From Ornithinimicrobium tianjinense (lineage in GTDB: Bacteria > Actinomycetota > Actinomycetes > Actinomycetales > Dermatophilaceae): a DNA stretch of 64,000 nt. The stretch's first letter is position 1. Every line of letters starts with the position of its first letter. The DNA lies in contig NZ_BMEM01000001.1 of the NCBI RefSeq assembly GCF_014636495.1, positions 1,380,471 to 1,444,470 on the forward strand. Reading direction: 5' to 3'. The translations under genes were made by a program, and so were the position numbers. Under the pieces are notes generated by a model that was given only the letters and a program-made list of their open reading frames with translations, was not told the origin of the DNA and did no database searches. Shown here one piece after another: positions 8,710 to 17,949 of this stretch.

Positions 8710-10197
8710 ATGACCTCCCTGTGGATGGACACCGCCCACCTGCCCGCCACGAGCGAGTGGGAGGACGGCGCGTCCTACGACGTCGTCGTCCTGGGCGCCG
8801 GCCTCACCGGGCTGGCGACGGCATACCTCCTGGCGCGCCGCGGCGTCTCGGTCGCCGTGCTGGAGGCGAGGACGGTCGGGGCGGTGACCACCGGCGGGAC
8901 CACGGGCAAGGTCAGTCTGCTGCAGGGCACCAGCCTCTCGGGCATCCGGCGCCTCGCCGGCGAGGACGCCGTGCGCACCTACCTGGAGGCCAACCGCGCC
9001 GGTCAGGACTGGTTGAGGCAGGAGCTGGGCGAGGGCGAGGTGCTCCAGACCCGTGACGCCTGGACGTATGCCGTGACCGGCGCGGGTCGTCGACGCGCCG
9101 CCGAGGAGTGGTCGGCCTGCACGGCCGCCGGGCTGCCGGTCGAGGCCGTGGCGCCGGGTGACAGCGGGCTGCCCTTCACGACGGTGGCGGCGCTGCGGCT
9201 GGCGGACCAGGCGCAGGTGCACGCCGGGCTGCTGCTGGCTCACCTGCTCACCGGGGTGCTGGCGGCAGGCGGCCGGGTGGTCGAGGGGGTCCGGGCGACG
9301 GGGATGGACAAGGAACTGCCGGGCGCGGTGCAGACGACCCGTGGGCCGGTCCGGGCCGGCCGTGTCGTGCTCGCCACGGGGACCCCCTTCCTGGACCGGA
9401 CGCTCTACTTCGCCCGGCTCGCGCCGTCGCGGTCCTACGGGTCGGCCTACCGCGTGCCCGGCGAGATCCCTGCCGGGATGTACCTGTCCGCCGACACCCC
9501 GTCCCGCTCGCTGCGCACCGCGCCCACGTCGGCAGGTGAGCTGCTCGTGGTCGGCGGGAGCTCCCACCCGGTCGGCGTGGACGACTCACGGGGCCGGGGC
9601 GAGAAGGACCTCGTCGAGGAGCTGGACGCCTGGGCGCGGTCCCACTTCGAGGGCGCCCAGCGGACCCACCGGTGGTCCGCCCAGGACTACCGGTCGCCGG
9701 ACGGCATCCCCTACGTCGGGCCTGCGGGAGGGTCTGACCGGCTGCTCGTGGCGACGGGCTTCAACAAGTGGGGGATGACCAACGCCTCTGCCGCCGCCCT
9801 GGCTCTGGTCGGGTATGTCGTGGGGGACGTCCCCTCCTGGGCCTCCCTGCTCTCGGGACGGGGGGCGGGCGCGGGACGAGCCGCCGAGGTGGCGCGGCTC
9901 AACGCTCTCGTGGCGGGCCGTCTGGCCAGCGGCCTGGTGGGGGCGGAGCTGTCGAGCGCGCCTGCGACGGTGCCCGAGGGCTGCGGCGTCGTGGGCAGGG
10001 ACGGCCTGCGTCCGGTGGCGGTGAGCTGCGTGGGGGGCGTGACCCGCAGGGTGTCGGGCCGTTGCTCGCACCTGGGTGGCGTGCTGACCTGGAACGACGC
10101 CGAGCTCACCTGGGACTGCCCGCTGCACGGGTCGCGCTTCGCCCCGGACGGCACGGTGCTCGAGGGACCGGCGACCGGGGACCTGCCTGCCGTCTGA
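8710..10197 (+). CDS. FAD-dependent oxidoreductase with C-terminal Rieske domain
   Basis: 495 residues. The N-terminal DAO-type FAD domain has the dinucleotide-binding motif VVVLGAGLTGLATAYLL (glycines at residues 29, 31 and 34). The C-terminus is a Rieske [2Fe-2S] domain with ligands Cys452, His454, Cys470 and His473 (CSHLGG and CPLHGSRF). The arrangement is that of YhfW-type oxidoreductases. Substrate unknown. The start is tentative: GGAGG lies only 1 base before this ATG, and another in-frame ATG is at 8725. It ends 6 bases from the convergent MFS-HutD gene. Confidence 0.9.
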   Translation: MTSLWMDTAHLPATSEWEDGASYDVVVLGAGLTGLATAYLLARRGVSVAVLEARTVGAVTTGGTTGKVSLLQGTSLSGIRRLAGEDAVRTYLEANRAGQDWLRQELGEGEVLQTRDAWTYAVTGAGRRRAAEEWSACTAAGLPVEAVAPGDSGLPFTTVAALRLADQAQVHAGLLLAHLLTGVLAAGGRVVEGVRATGMDKELPGAVQTTRGPVRAGRVVLATGTPFLDRTLYFARLAPSRSYGSAYRVPGEIPAGMYLSADTPSRSLRTAPTSAGELLVVGGSSHPVGVDDSRGRGEKDLVEELDAWARSHFEGAQRTHRWSAQDYRSPDGIPYVGPAGGSDRLLVATGFNKWGMTNASAAALALVGYVVGDVPSWASLLSGRGAGAGRAAEVARLNALVAGRLASGLVGAELSSAPATVPEGCGVVGRDGLRPVAVSCVGGVTRRVSGRCSHLGGVLTWNDAELTWDCPLHGSRFAPDGTVLEGPATGDLPAV

Positions 10198-10203
10198 GTC
10201 CGC

Positions 10204-12171
10204 TCAGCTGCCCTGGAGCACGCGGACCACGGCGACCGTCCCGGTGCCGCCGAGCTCGCCCTCGGCGCCCGGGCTGCCCGGGCGGACCAGCACGTCGCGT
10301 GCCTGGAGGAGCACGGGGGCACCTCCGGTCGGCACCCAGGTCGGTCCCTGGGTCACGGCGACCACCGCCACCACGTCCGCGTCCAGGAGTGGTGCGGCGG
10401 CCCCGGGTGCGCCCCGGTCCCCGGCCAGCCCGCCACCCAGGTGGACGAGCTCCACGCGGCCCCCGACGGCACCGCGGAGCGTCATCAGGTTCAGGGCCCG
10501 GGCTCGTCCGGTCACGGACTCGCACCGGGTGCTGGCCTCGCCGGGGAAACGGACCTGGTCCAGCGGCGTGATGCGGGTGGGCACGTCGTCGATGACGAGC
10601 TCCACCTCGCCCTCGAGGAGGGTGAAGGTCCGCTCCGTCCCCGGGAAGGCCGAGAAGGGACCCGGCTGGTCGATGTCGGCGATGCTCACCCGCCACCGAC
10701 CCTCGTCGTCGGCGACGACCTCGCGCGTCACCCCGCCGCCGTTGCGCCAGGGCGCCACCGGCAGGTCGCCGAAGCGCACCAGGGTCGGCGTCCGGACCTC
10801 GACCACAGGCTCGTCAGCGCGCGGGGAGACGTCGGCGGCGCGGGAGACCCCGGGGAGCAGCGTCTCGCCACCGCGCAGTGCCTCGAGAGCACCCGGATGG
10901 GCGCTGAGGTGAGCCAGCCCCTTGCGCCGGTAGCGGAGCAGCTGCACGGCGCCGACGGCCCAGAACGGGAACTGGACGGACATCGCGATGCGGAAGTCGT
11001 CGAGGGTGTAGGTCTCCGGGCCGCCGGGTGCCACGGTGTCCAGGACGAGGCCGATGAGCCCGATGGTCAGCAGCGAGGCCGTGAAGCCGCCGACGTTGAC
11101 CACTCCGCTCGCGCGCCCGAGCCGCACCGGGTCGTGGAAGGTCCGGGCCAGGTCGAAGCCGACCATCGAGCCCGGCCCGCCCAGGGCGGTGATGACGACG
11201 AGCAGCACGAGCAGCCACAGCGGTGCGCGGCCCGGCCACAGCAGGACCACCGCCCAGACGGTCGCGATCGCGGCGACCAGCCCCAGCACCATCGCCGAGC
11301 GGTAGTAGGGGAAGCGTCCTGACAGGGCGCCGAGCAGCGGGCCGACGATCATCCCGGTGACCGTCATGAGGACGAGCAGGCCGCCGGCGGTGGCGGGGGA
11401 GAGCCCCTGCCCGGCCACGAGGAAGGGGTAGCCCCACAGCATCGCGAAGACCGTGGGGCCGAACTGGGAGGTGAAGTGGACCCACAGGCCGAGGCGCGTG
11501 CCGGGGTTGCCCCACACCGTGGCCATCGTGGCCGCCAGCGCCCGGATCTTGATCCGCTCGATGACCTCACCGGTGTAGGGAGAGTCCTTCACGAGCAGCA
11601 GGAGCGCGAGCCCCAGGACCACGCCGAGGGCCGACGCGCCGGCGTAGGAGCGGGTCCAGCCGAAGTGCTCCAGCGACGCGGCCAGCGGGGTCGCGGCAGC
11701 GACCGCGCCCAGCTGGCCCACCACGCCGGAGAGCTGTGTCAGCACCGGGGCCTGCTTGACGTGGAACCACAGGGCGACCAGGCGCAGCAGGCAGGTGAAC
11801 ACCATGGCGTCGCCGGCCCCGAGGAGCACCCGTGCGGCGAGCCCGACGCCGAAGCTCCCGGCGAAGGCGAACCACAGCTGTCCCAGGGTCATCATCGACA
11901 GCCCGAGCAGCATGAGCCGCTTCGAGCCGAACCGGTCGAGCAGCACCCCGACCGGCACCTGCATGAGGGCGTACACCAGGAGCTGGACCACGGTGAACGT
12001 CGAGAGCTGGCCTGCGGAGATGTCGAAGCGCTCGGCGGCCACGATCCCGGCGACCGAGAGAGAGGTCCGGTGGAAGATCGCCAGCGTGTAGACAGCCAGG
12101 CCGACCAGCCAGATCACCCAGGCGCGGCGGCCACCGATGGTGTGGACCTGGCGGCGCAGGCCGTGCGTCAT
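10204..12171 (-). CDS. MFS transporter fused to HutD/Ves-family cupin
   Basis: One uninterrupted 655-residue frame. Residues 1 to about 430 form a 12-helix major facilitator with RTSLSVAG in the first loop and the MFS motif LLDRFGSKR after helix 2. After a short Arg/Glu/Pro linker, about residues 475-655 are a HutD/Ves-like domain ([13 protein letters not shown], then the [25 protein letters not shown] segment). HutD is linked to histidine utilisation in other bacteria, so the carrier may import histidine or a related ligand; that is inference. The start overlaps the Nudix stop (ATGA), so the pair is co-translated. Confidence 0.85.
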   Translation of the reverse strand: MTHGLRRQVHTIGGRRAWVIWLVGLAVYTLAIFHRTSLSVAGIVAAERFDISAGQLSTFTVVQLLVYALMQVPVGVLLDRFGSKRLMLLGLSMMTLGQLWFAFAGSFGVGLAARVLLGAGDAMVFTCLLRLVALWFHVKQAPVLTQLSGVVGQLGAVAAATPLAASLEHFGWTRSYAGASALGVVLGLALLLLVKDSPYTGEVIERIKIRALAATMATVWGNPGTRLGLWVHFTSQFGPTVFAMLWGYPFLVAGQGLSPATAGGLLVLMTVTGMIVGPLLGALSGRFPYYRSAMVLGLVAAIATVWAVVLLWPGRAPLWLLVLLVVITALGGPGSMVGFDLARTFHDPVRLGRASGVVNVGGFTASLLTIGLIGLVLDTVAPGGPETYTLDDFRIAMSVQFPFWAVGAVQLLRYRRKGLAHLSAHPGALEALRGGETLLPGVSRAADVSPRADEPVVEVRTPTLVRFGDLPVAPWRNGGGVTREVVADDEGRWRVSIADIDQPGPFSAFPGTERTFTLLEGEVELVIDDVPTRITPLDQVRFPGEASTRCESVTGRARALNLMTLRGAVGGRVELVHLGGGLAGDRGAPGAAAPLLDADVVAVVAVTQGPTWVPTGGAPVLLQARDVLVRPGSPGAEGELGGTGTVAVVRVLQGS

Positions 12172-12668
12172 CGCCGCGGCACCTCGGTGAGGGCCAGCTC
12201 TGCCCAGGTCCGGACCTCGGCCGACACCGGGTGGGTGCGCAGGCCTGCGCGGTCGACCCACGTCATACCCTGCCCGTCCTCCCCGCACGGCTCGGGGAGA
12301 AGGCCGGGATGCCCGTCCGCCAGGGTCGCGAAGTAGATGAGGTCGATGTGCTGGTGCGGCGGGTCCTGCGAGATGTCCTCCACCTGCACGCCCTCGGGAC
12401 GCAGCAGCTGACGGGGCGCGCCGGGCTCGTCGTGGTCGATGCCTGGCGCACCGACGAGGCGCACGGGCAGACCGGTCTCCTCGAGGGCCTCGCGCCGGGC
12501 GGCGTCGTCGGGCAGCTCGTGCGGCTCGATGTGCCCGCCGGGCGGGAGCCAGATGCCCAGCTTGGGGTGCGGGTGCAGCAGGACATGCCCCTCGTGCACG
12601 ACGAAGACGGCCACCGTGAAGTGGCGCGTGATGCCGTCCGGTGGCTCCCGGTCCGCGACGTGTCCCAC
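12168..12668 (-). CDS. Nudix hydrolase
   Basis: 166 residues. The Nudix box [12 protein letters not shown]...RREALEETG at about residues 44-66 fits GX5EX7REUXEEXGU, so it should hydrolyse a nucleoside diphosphate derivative with Mg2+. The start is GTG. A TAAGGT hexamer lies 6 bases before it, so the message is probably leaderless. It is the first gene of a two-gene operon with the MFS-HutD fusion and is divergent from thrS. Substrate cannot be read from the sequence. Confidence 0.9.
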   Translation of the reverse strand: MGHVADREPPDGITRHFTVAVFVVHEGHVLLHPHPKLGIWLPPGGHIEPHELPDDAARREALEETGLPVRLVGAPGIDHDEPGAPRQLLRPEGVQVEDISQDPPHQHIDLIYFATLADGHPGLLPEPCGEDGQGMTWVDRAGLRTHPVSAEVRTWAELALTEVPRR

Positions 12669-12674
12669 GCGCCG

Positions 12675-12680
12675 ACCTTA
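12675..12680 (-). promoter_or_regulatory. -10 element of leaderless Nudix/MFS-HutD promoter
   Basis: TAAGGT on the minus strand, exactly 6 bases before the GTG start. Confidence 0.5.
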
Positions 12681-12709
12681 AGGGGTGGGGTATGCCGCGC
12701 GGCTGGCGG

Positions 12710-12715
12710 TAGTGT
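12710..12715 (+). promoter_or_regulatory. -10 element upstream of thrS
   Basis: TAGTGT, 40 bases before the thrS start, which would leave a leader of about 34 bases. No T-box or other leader structure fits in this space. Confidence 0.4.
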
Positions 12716-12755
12716 TGTCGCTCACCGACAGCCGCACCACCCCGAGGAGCCCCCC

Positions 12756-14741
12756 GTGTCCAGCCAGATCACCGTCCACGTCGCAGGCAGCGAGCGAACG
12801 GTGGAGCAGGGCACCACGGCGGCCGACCTCTTCGCCGACGACAGGCAGGTCGTCGTGGCCCGCGTCGGCGGCGAGCTCGTGGACCTCGAGCACGTCCTCG
12901 CGGAGGGCGACGAGGTCGAGCCGGTGCTGGTCACCGAGGACGAGGGCCTGCAGGTGCTGCGGCACTCGTGCGCGCACGTGCTGGCCCAGGCGGTGCAGCA
13001 GACCTTCCCGGACGCCAGGCTGGGCATCGGCCCGCCCATCCGTGACGGCTTCTACTACGACTTCGACGTTGACGAGCCGTTCACCCCGGAGGACCTCAAG
13101 GCCCTCGAGAAGACGATGCAGAAGATCATCAACTCGGGCCAGACCTTCCACCGCCGTCCGGTGTCCGACGACGAGGCGCGCCACGAGCTGGCCGCCGAGC
13201 CCTACAAGCTGGAGCTCATCGGGCTGAAGGGCGGGGCCTCGGAGGACGCGGCCGAGGGCGCCTCGGTGGAGGTGGGCGGCAGCCAGCTGACGATCTACGA
13301 CAACCGAGACCGGCAGGGCGTGACCGTCTGGGGCGACCTGTGCCGCGGCCCGCACGTGCCCACGACCAAGATCATCGCCAACGCCTTCAAGCTCATGCGC
13401 AGCGCGGCGGCCTACTGGCGAGGCAGCGAGAAGAACCCGCAGCTGCAGCGCGTCTACGGCACGGCCTGGCCCTCCAAGGCCGAGCTCACGGCATACCTCG
13501 ACCGCCTCGCGGAGGCGGAGCGGCGCGACCACCGCAAGCTGGGCGCGGAGATGGACCTCTACTCCTTCCCGGAGGAGGTCGGCCCCGGCCTGCCGGTCTT
13601 CCATCCCAAGGGCGCGATCCTGCGCCGGACGATGGAGGACTACGTGTGGAAGCGGCACATCGAGGCCGGCTTCTCCTACGTGACGACCCCGCACCTGTCC
13701 AAGGAGGGGCTGTTCCACACCTCCGGCCACCTGCCGTACTACGCCGACGGCATGATGCCCGAGCTCGACGACGACGGGCAGGCCTACCGCATCAAGGCGA
13801 TGAACTGCCCGATGCACAACCTCATCTACAAGAGCCAGCAGCGCTCCTACCGCGACCTGCCGCTGCGCTTCTTCGAGTTCGGGACCGTCTACCGCAACGA
13901 GAAGTCCGGCGTGCTGCAGGGGCTGACCCGGGTGCGGATGATCACCCAGGACGACAGCCACTCCTACGTCACCCGGGAGCAGGCGGCCGACGAGATCAAG
14001 CACCTGCTCGACTTCGTCACCTCGCTGCTGAGCGACTTCGGGCTGGACGACTACTACCTCGAGCTGTCCACGCGCGACGAGACCGGTGAGAAGAAGGACA
14101 AGTTCATCGGCTCGGACGAGCAGTGGGCCGAGGCCACCGCCGTGCTGGAGAAGGTGGCGGTGGAGTCCGGCCTGCAGCTGGTCCCGGATCCCGGCGGCGC
14201 GGCCTACTACGGACCGAAGATCTCCGTGCAGGCCAAGGACGCGATCGGTCGGACCTGGCAGATGTCGACGATCCAGTACGACTTCAACCAGCCGGAGCGC
14301 TTCGGCCTGGAGTTCTCCGCGGCCGACGGCACCCGCCAGCAGCCGGTGATGATCCACTCGGCGAAGTTCGGGTCGATCGAGCGCTTCATCGGCGTCCTGG
14401 TCGAGCACTACGCGGGCATGTTCCCGCCGTGGCTGGCGCCGGTGCAGGTGGTCGGGGTGCCGGTGGCCGAGGACTTCGACGACTACCTCAAGGACGTCGC
14501 CGCGCAGCTGCGTGCTCAGGGGATCCGGGTCGAGCTGGACCTGTCCGACGACCGGTTCCCGAAGAAGATCCGCAACGCCAGCAAGAGCAAGGCGCCCTTC
14601 ATCGTCATCGTCGGTGGCGAGGACCGGGACGCGGGAGCCGTCTCCTTCCGCTACCGCGACGGCTCGCAGAAGAACGGCGTGCCGGTGGCCGAGGCGATCG
14701 CCGAGATCACGGCGGCGGTCCGGGACCGGGTGCAGGTCTGA
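12756..14741 (+). CDS. thrS: threonine-tRNA ligase
   Basis: Charges tRNA-Thr. 661 residues. It has an N-terminal TGS domain ([21 protein letters not shown]), an editing domain with [11 protein letters not shown], and a class II catalytic core with motif 2 in [19 protein letters not shown]. Zinc-ligand regions are [15 protein letters not shown] and [11 protein letters not shown], and an anticodon-binding domain is C-terminal. The start is GTG with GAGGAG 6-7 bases upstream. In mycobacteria thrS is followed by a HIT gene and pgsA; here the HIT gene is 4.6 kb away, beyond a foreign-looking operon. Confidence 0.97.
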   Translation: MSSQITVHVAGSERTVEQGTTAADLFADDRQVVVARVGGELVDLEHVLAEGDEVEPVLVTEDEGLQVLRHSCAHVLAQAVQQTFPDARLGIGPPIRDGFYYDFDVDEPFTPEDLKALEKTMQKIINSGQTFHRRPVSDDEARHELAAEPYKLELIGLKGGASEDAAEGASVEVGGSQLTIYDNRDRQGVTVWGDLCRGPHVPTTKIIANAFKLMRSAAAYWRGSEKNPQLQRVYGTAWPSKAELTAYLDRLAEAERRDHRKLGAEMDLYSFPEEVGPGLPVFHPKGAILRRTMEDYVWKRHIEAGFSYVTTPHLSKEGLFHTSGHLPYYADGMMPELDDDGQAYRIKAMNCPMHNLIYKSQQRSYRDLPLRFFEFGTVYRNEKSGVLQGLTRVRMITQDDSHSYVTREQAADEIKHLLDFVTSLLSDFGLDDYYLELSTRDETGEKKDKFIGSDEQWAEATAVLEKVAVESGLQLVPDPGGAAYYGPKISVQAKDAIGRTWQMSTIQYDFNQPERFGLEFSAADGTRQQPVMIHSAKFGSIERFIGVLVEHYAGMFPPWLAPVQVVGVPVAEDFDDYLKDVAAQLRAQGIRVELDLSDDRFPKKIRNASKSKAPFIVIVGGEDRDAGAVSFRYRDGSQKNGVPVAEAIAEITAAVRDRVQV

Positions 14742-14743
14742 CC

Positions 14744-15217
14744 TTGGGCGGCTCCCTGGGCGAGGAGGCGGCGCGCGTCCGCGTGCGCCGTCTGACCCAG
14801 GACGAGTCCTTCCTGCTCGCCGCGCTGCACCTGCAGGCGCTGCGGCGCAGCGGGGTGAGCGCCACCGACCACGTGCAGCGGCTGGGCGCGGCCTGGCACG
14901 AGCGCGCGGACGACTACCCGGCCTGGGTCGCCGAGTGCGACGACGACCACGTCGGTATGGCGATCTGCCGGCTTCCCGTCCTGCCTCACGTCGGCGGCGG
15001 CGTCCCCGAGCTGGTGGCGCTGGAGCCCGTGGGGCAGCGGGTCGGCCCGGAGGCCGTGGCGCTCGCGCTGGTGCGGTCGGTCGTGACGTGGGGCGGACGG
15101 GAAGGCTTCCGCACGGTCGAGGTGGCGCCGCACCTGCAGCTGCCCGGTGCGGTGCTCGACGCGGCGCGGGCCGACGTGCTGGGGGTGCGGCGGGTCAGCC
15201 TGCCGACCCGACCCTGA
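14744..15217 (+). CDS. hypothetical protein, GNAT-like
   Basis: About 145-157 residues, beginning 2 bases after thrS. The pattern VRRLTQDESFLLAALHLQALRR, then ADDYPAWVAECDDDHVGMAICRLPVLP, resembles the N-terminal half of a GNAT acetyltransferase, and I see no clear acetyl-CoA loop. The start is uncertain: TTG at 14744, or GTG at 14783 preceded by GAGGAGG. It is probably co-transcribed with thrS. Function unknown. Confidence 0.6.
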   Translation: MGGSLGEEAARVRVRRLTQDESFLLAALHLQALRRSGVSATDHVQRLGAAWHERADDYPAWVAECDDDHVGMAICRLPVLPHVGGGVPELVALEPVGQRVGPEAVALALVRSVVTWGGREGFRTVEVAPHLQLPGAVLDAARADVLGVRRVSLPTRP

Positions 15218-15241
15218 CGGTCCGGCGTTCCTCGTGATCGG

Positions 15242-15556
15242 TCAGCCGAGCTGTGAGGTGATCCATGCGATGAAGCCCACGCAGACGCCCGCAGACACGA
15301 TGCTCCCGATTGCCAGGCCCATGACGAAGCCGGCGCCCGCTCGGCGCCAGCGAGGGATCGCGAGCAGGACGACCCCGACCACCGCCGGAACGGCGACCGT
15401 GACCGCGAACAGCCACCACGGTCCGACGCTGGACAGGGCGACGTTCAGGACGTAGGTCAGGGCCAGGCCCGCGAGCGTTCCGGCGGTGATCCCCCCGGCG
15501 ACCGCCAGGCCGGTGACGGGGTCGGGACTGTAGCCGTCGGGGTCGAGCCCGCTCAT
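15242..15556 (-). CDS. small membrane protein, paralogue of its upstream neighbour
   Basis: 104 residues with about three membrane segments (VAGGITAGTLAGLALTYVL, WWLFAVTVAVPAVVGVVLLA and VMGLAIGSIVSAGVCVGFIAW). The block IPRWRRAGAGFVMGLAIGSIV is nearly the same in the preceding gene, so the two are tandem paralogues. The start overlaps the preceding stop (ATGA). It is last in the operon lgt-like, radical SAM, three small membrane proteins. Function unknown; context suggests a membrane or lipid role. Confidence 0.75.
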   Translation of the reverse strand: MSGLDPDGYSPDPVTGLAVAGGITAGTLAGLALTYVLNVALSSVGPWWLFAVTVAVPAVVGVVLLAIPRWRRAGAGFVMGLAIGSIVSAGVCVGFIAWITSQLG

Positions 15557-16011
15557 CCCAGTCCCGCTCCGTGTCCCTGTCCCTGTCCCTGGGTCGGGAC
15601 AAGGACCGGTCTTTCGCCCGGTCCCTGTCCCGGGCTCGGGGGATTGGCCAGGTACGCCCCGCAGATGCCAGCGAAGACGATGCTCCCGATGGCGAGCCCG
15701 AGGACCATCCCGGCTCCGGCTCGCCGCCAGCGGGGCACCAGCAGGATGCCCAGGGCGACGGCGGCGACGGCGAAGATCGCCCAGATGGCGAGGTCTTCCC
15801 GTCCGGTGCCCATCAGAGCCACGGTCAGGATGAACCCCAGAGCAAACTGCAGGCCGACCCCAGCGACCACGCCAAGGACCACGCCGGCGCCCGGCAGGGG
15901 CTGCTGGTCCGGCCGCCCGCCCCCCTCGGACCGCCGCGGCCCTCCGCGTCGTCCGGGTCCGGTACCTGCCCGGCGTCGGGGGCGCTCATGAGAGCCAGCC
16001 CCTGACGGCAT
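15553..16011 (-). CDS. small membrane protein with apparent N-terminal frameshift
   Basis: The open frame (up to 152 residues) holds about three membrane segments and the block VPRWRRAGAGMVLGLAIGSIV shared with the next gene. Its first 40 residues in this frame are improbably Arg-rich. The ATG at 15989, in another frame, overlaps the upstream stop as ATGA like every other junction of this operon and gives a natural acidic start, MSAPDAGQVPDPDDAEGRGG. One extra base in the C6 run at 15920-15925 would join the two into about 145 residues. I infer a 1-base deletion or a sequencing error. The Gln/Gly tail is coded by TGTCCC repeats. Confidence 0.65.
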   Translation of the reverse strand: MPSGAGSHERPRRRAGTGPGRRGGPRRSEGGGRPDQQPLPGAGVVLGVVAGVGLQFALGFILTVALMGTGREDLAIWAIFAVAAVALGILLVPRWRRAGAGMVLGLAIGSIVFAGICGAYLANPPSPGQGPGERPVLVPTQGQGQGHGAGLG

Positions 16012-16300
16012 ACCCGATCCCCACCGCGGCGGCGACGCCCAGCAGGGCGAGGTAGCTCAGGACGAGCCTGGTGTCGCGCAGCAGGCAGCGGCTGCGGGTG
16101 AGGCCGGCCCGACGGGCCTTCCAGTAGCCGACGAAGCCCAGCCCGGCGAACCACAGCAGAGCGAACGGGCCGAGCGCCCAGCCGAGCAGCGCGACCGTGG
16201 CGAAGATGCACAGCCGCAGCGGGTCGAAGGGGGCCGTCGGCGGAGCGTCATCCAGGACGGGAGATCCCGGTATGCCGTGGGTCGGGTCCAGCGTGGTCAT
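15986..16300 (-). CDS. small membrane protein in lgt/radical SAM operon
   Basis: 104 residues: a 30-residue Pro/Asp-rich N-terminus, then hydrophobic segments (LCIFATVALLGWALGPFALLWFAG and LVLSYLALLGVAAAVGIGYAV) separated by a basic loop KARRAGLTRSRCLLRDTR. It has a strong AGGAGGT ribosome site 4 bases before the ATG and also overlaps the radical SAM stop (ATGA). I do not recognise the family. Its place directly after a lipid-type radical SAM gene suggests a membrane partner or a substrate-access role. Confidence 0.72.
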   Translation of the reverse strand: MTTLDPTHGIPGSPVLDDAPPTAPFDPLRLCIFATVALLGWALGPFALLWFAGLGFVGYWKARRAGLTRSRCLLRDTRLVLSYLALLGVAAAVGIGYAVRGWLS

Positions 16301-17949
16301 GGCACCTCCTGCGAAGTGGTGGGTGTGAGCTGTAGCTCGGCTCGGCCCTGAGAACCGGAGGTAGTGGAGATGCGGGTCCGCGCCAGCGGGTTCCAGGCCT
16401 GCACGGCGCAGAAGGGCGCGCACTGGTGGGCGCCCTTGGCGCCGAGGGAGCCACCCGCCTCGCCAGGGTTGACGGTGGCGACGTGCACGCAGCACTGCGT
16501 CAGCCGTTCCTCGATCATCGTGTGGATGTCCATGAACGGCTTGACCGTCACCCGGACCACCCGCTCCGCCAGCATCGCACGCAGCCGCGCGTGCCCGCCG
16601 GGGAGGGTCGACGTGGCCAGCGTGGTGAGGGTGCCGATCCCGAGGTCGCAGCCGGTGCAGATGTCCTTCCACAGGCCGGCGATCGAGGGGTGGGACAGCG
16701 ACGACTGCTCCGAGAGCAGGTCGAGGAGGGAGTCCTTGACGGCCGTGCGCAGGGTGCTGGGCAGTGCCTGGTCGGCGATGCGGTTGGCGAGGACGTCGGG
16801 GGAGAGGTCGAGGAACTCCTTGAGCCGCTCGCTGCCGATGAGGGAGACGAGTGAGCGCCATACGCCCGAGTCGTCCCGCAGCAGGTAACCCACGGAGCAG
16901 CAGTGCGGGTGGGAGCACGGCAGGGCGGTGAGGTCGCGCCAGCTGACCTCGCCGTCGGTCTGCGGGCCGAGGCGGGCCAGCACGCCGGTGTGGGTGAGCC
17001 GCTCCATGGGGTCCAGACCCGCCGACCGGCCCGAGGCGAAGACCGGCTGGATGGTCACGCCCCCCACGAAGGGGGTGCGCAGCGCGAGGCGCACGACGTC
17101 ACCGATCTCGTGGTCGTTGACGCCGAGAGCCGTGGTCATGGTCAGGGTGGTGAAGATGCCGGCCTCGCTCAACCGGCGGAGGGCGAGGTGCTTCTGGCGG
17201 CGCAGGTCACCGCCGCGGTGGTGGACCGAGGCCTCCCGGGTCAGCCCGTCGAACTGGAGGTAGACCTCCACCCGCTGCCTGTGCTCGGCGAGGAGGGCGA
17301 GAAGGGCGTCGTCCTGGGCGATCCGCAGACCGTTGGAGTTGACGAGGATGCGGACGACGGGCCGAGTCACGAGGGCCGTGAGCAGCTCCTCGAACTGGGG
17401 GTGCAGGGTCGGCTCCCCGCCGGAGAGCATGAGCACGTCGAGACGACCGCGCTCGCGGGCGAGCTTGGCGTCGACGCTGGCGAGGACCTCCTCCATCGGC
17501 GCGACCGCCCCGAGCGCCGGCGCGGAGGAGGCGAAGCAGGTGGGGCAGCGCAGGTTGCAGTGGTCGGTGATGTCCTCGAGGAGGATGCACGTGTGCTGCG
17601 TCTGCATCTGCGGCAGACCGTCGAGGTAAGCCTGGGGCACCGGGCGGAAGTTGCCGCCGAGGTCGGCGACGTGCTCCTTGGTCGGCGCGGTCCACTGCTC
17701 CAGGTAGCGCAGGATCTCGGCGTCCTCGTCGTAGAGCGTGCGCTGGAAGCCGTGGTCGGGACAGCCTCGCTCGAGGTAGACCTTCCCGGCGCGGACGGCC
17801 AGCCACCCGGAGAGGCGGCGGACGTCGGCCAGGTCGCGGTCCGGCTGCTCGTGGTGACACCGGGGGCAGAAGGCGTTGACGTACCGGTGCACCCGGAAGT
17901 CGCGCAACGGCATACCTGGTCCCACCTCGGGTCGTGCGGAACGGCTCAT
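16297..17949 (-). CDS. radical SAM protein resembling tetraether lipid synthase (Tes/COG1964)
   Basis: 550 residues. An N-terminal rubredoxin-like site (Cys28-x2-Cys31, Cys63-P-D-H-G) is followed by the radical SAM cluster motif Cys131-x3-Cys135-x2-Cys138 (CNLRCPTC) and GGEP at 177-180, which contacts S-adenosylmethionine. Further cysteines at 345, 350-351, 431, 434, 486-487, 510 and 514 suggest auxiliary Fe-S clusters. This layout fits the family of archaeal Tes, which joins lipid tails by C-C bonds; a relative was first described as a radical SAM methylase. Function here is inferred. ATGA overlaps tie it to the lgt-like gene before it and the membrane protein after it. Confidence 0.8.
   Translation of the reverse strand: MSRSARPEVGPGMPLRDFRVHRYVNAFCPRCHHEQPDRDLADVRRLSGWLAVRAGKVYLERGCPDHGFQRTLYDEDAEILRYLEQWTAPTKEHVADLGGNFRPVPQAYLDGLPQMQTQHTCILLEDITDHCNLRCPTCFASSAPALGAVAPMEEVLASVDAKLARERGRLDVLMLSGGEPTLHPQFEELLTALVTRPVVRILVNSNGLRIAQDDALLALLAEHRQRVEVYLQFDGLTREASVHHRGGDLRRQKHLALRRLSEAGIFTTLTMTTALGVNDHEIGDVVRLALRTPFVGGVTIQPVFASGRSAGLDPMERLTHTGVLARLGPQTDGEVSWRDLTALPCSHPHCCSVGYLLRDDSGVWRSLVSLIGSERLKEFLDLSPDVLANRIADQALPSTLRTAVKDSLLDLLSEQSSLSHPSIAGLWKDICTGCDLGIGTLTTLATSTLPGGHARLRAMLAERVVRVTVKPFMDIHTMIEERLTQCCVHVATVNPGEAGGSLGAKGAHQCAPFCAVQAWNPLARTRISTTSGSQGRAELQLTPTTSQEVP

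Noticed and set aside
10800-10830. Independent start for the HutD domain
   Set aside because: A GTG lies near the domain border, but no ribosome site precedes it and no stop ends the MFS part, so a fusion is simpler.
12720-12756. T-box leader before thrS
   Set aside because: Only about 34 bases lie between the predicted transcription start and the GTG, too short for a T-box; no specifier stem is seen.
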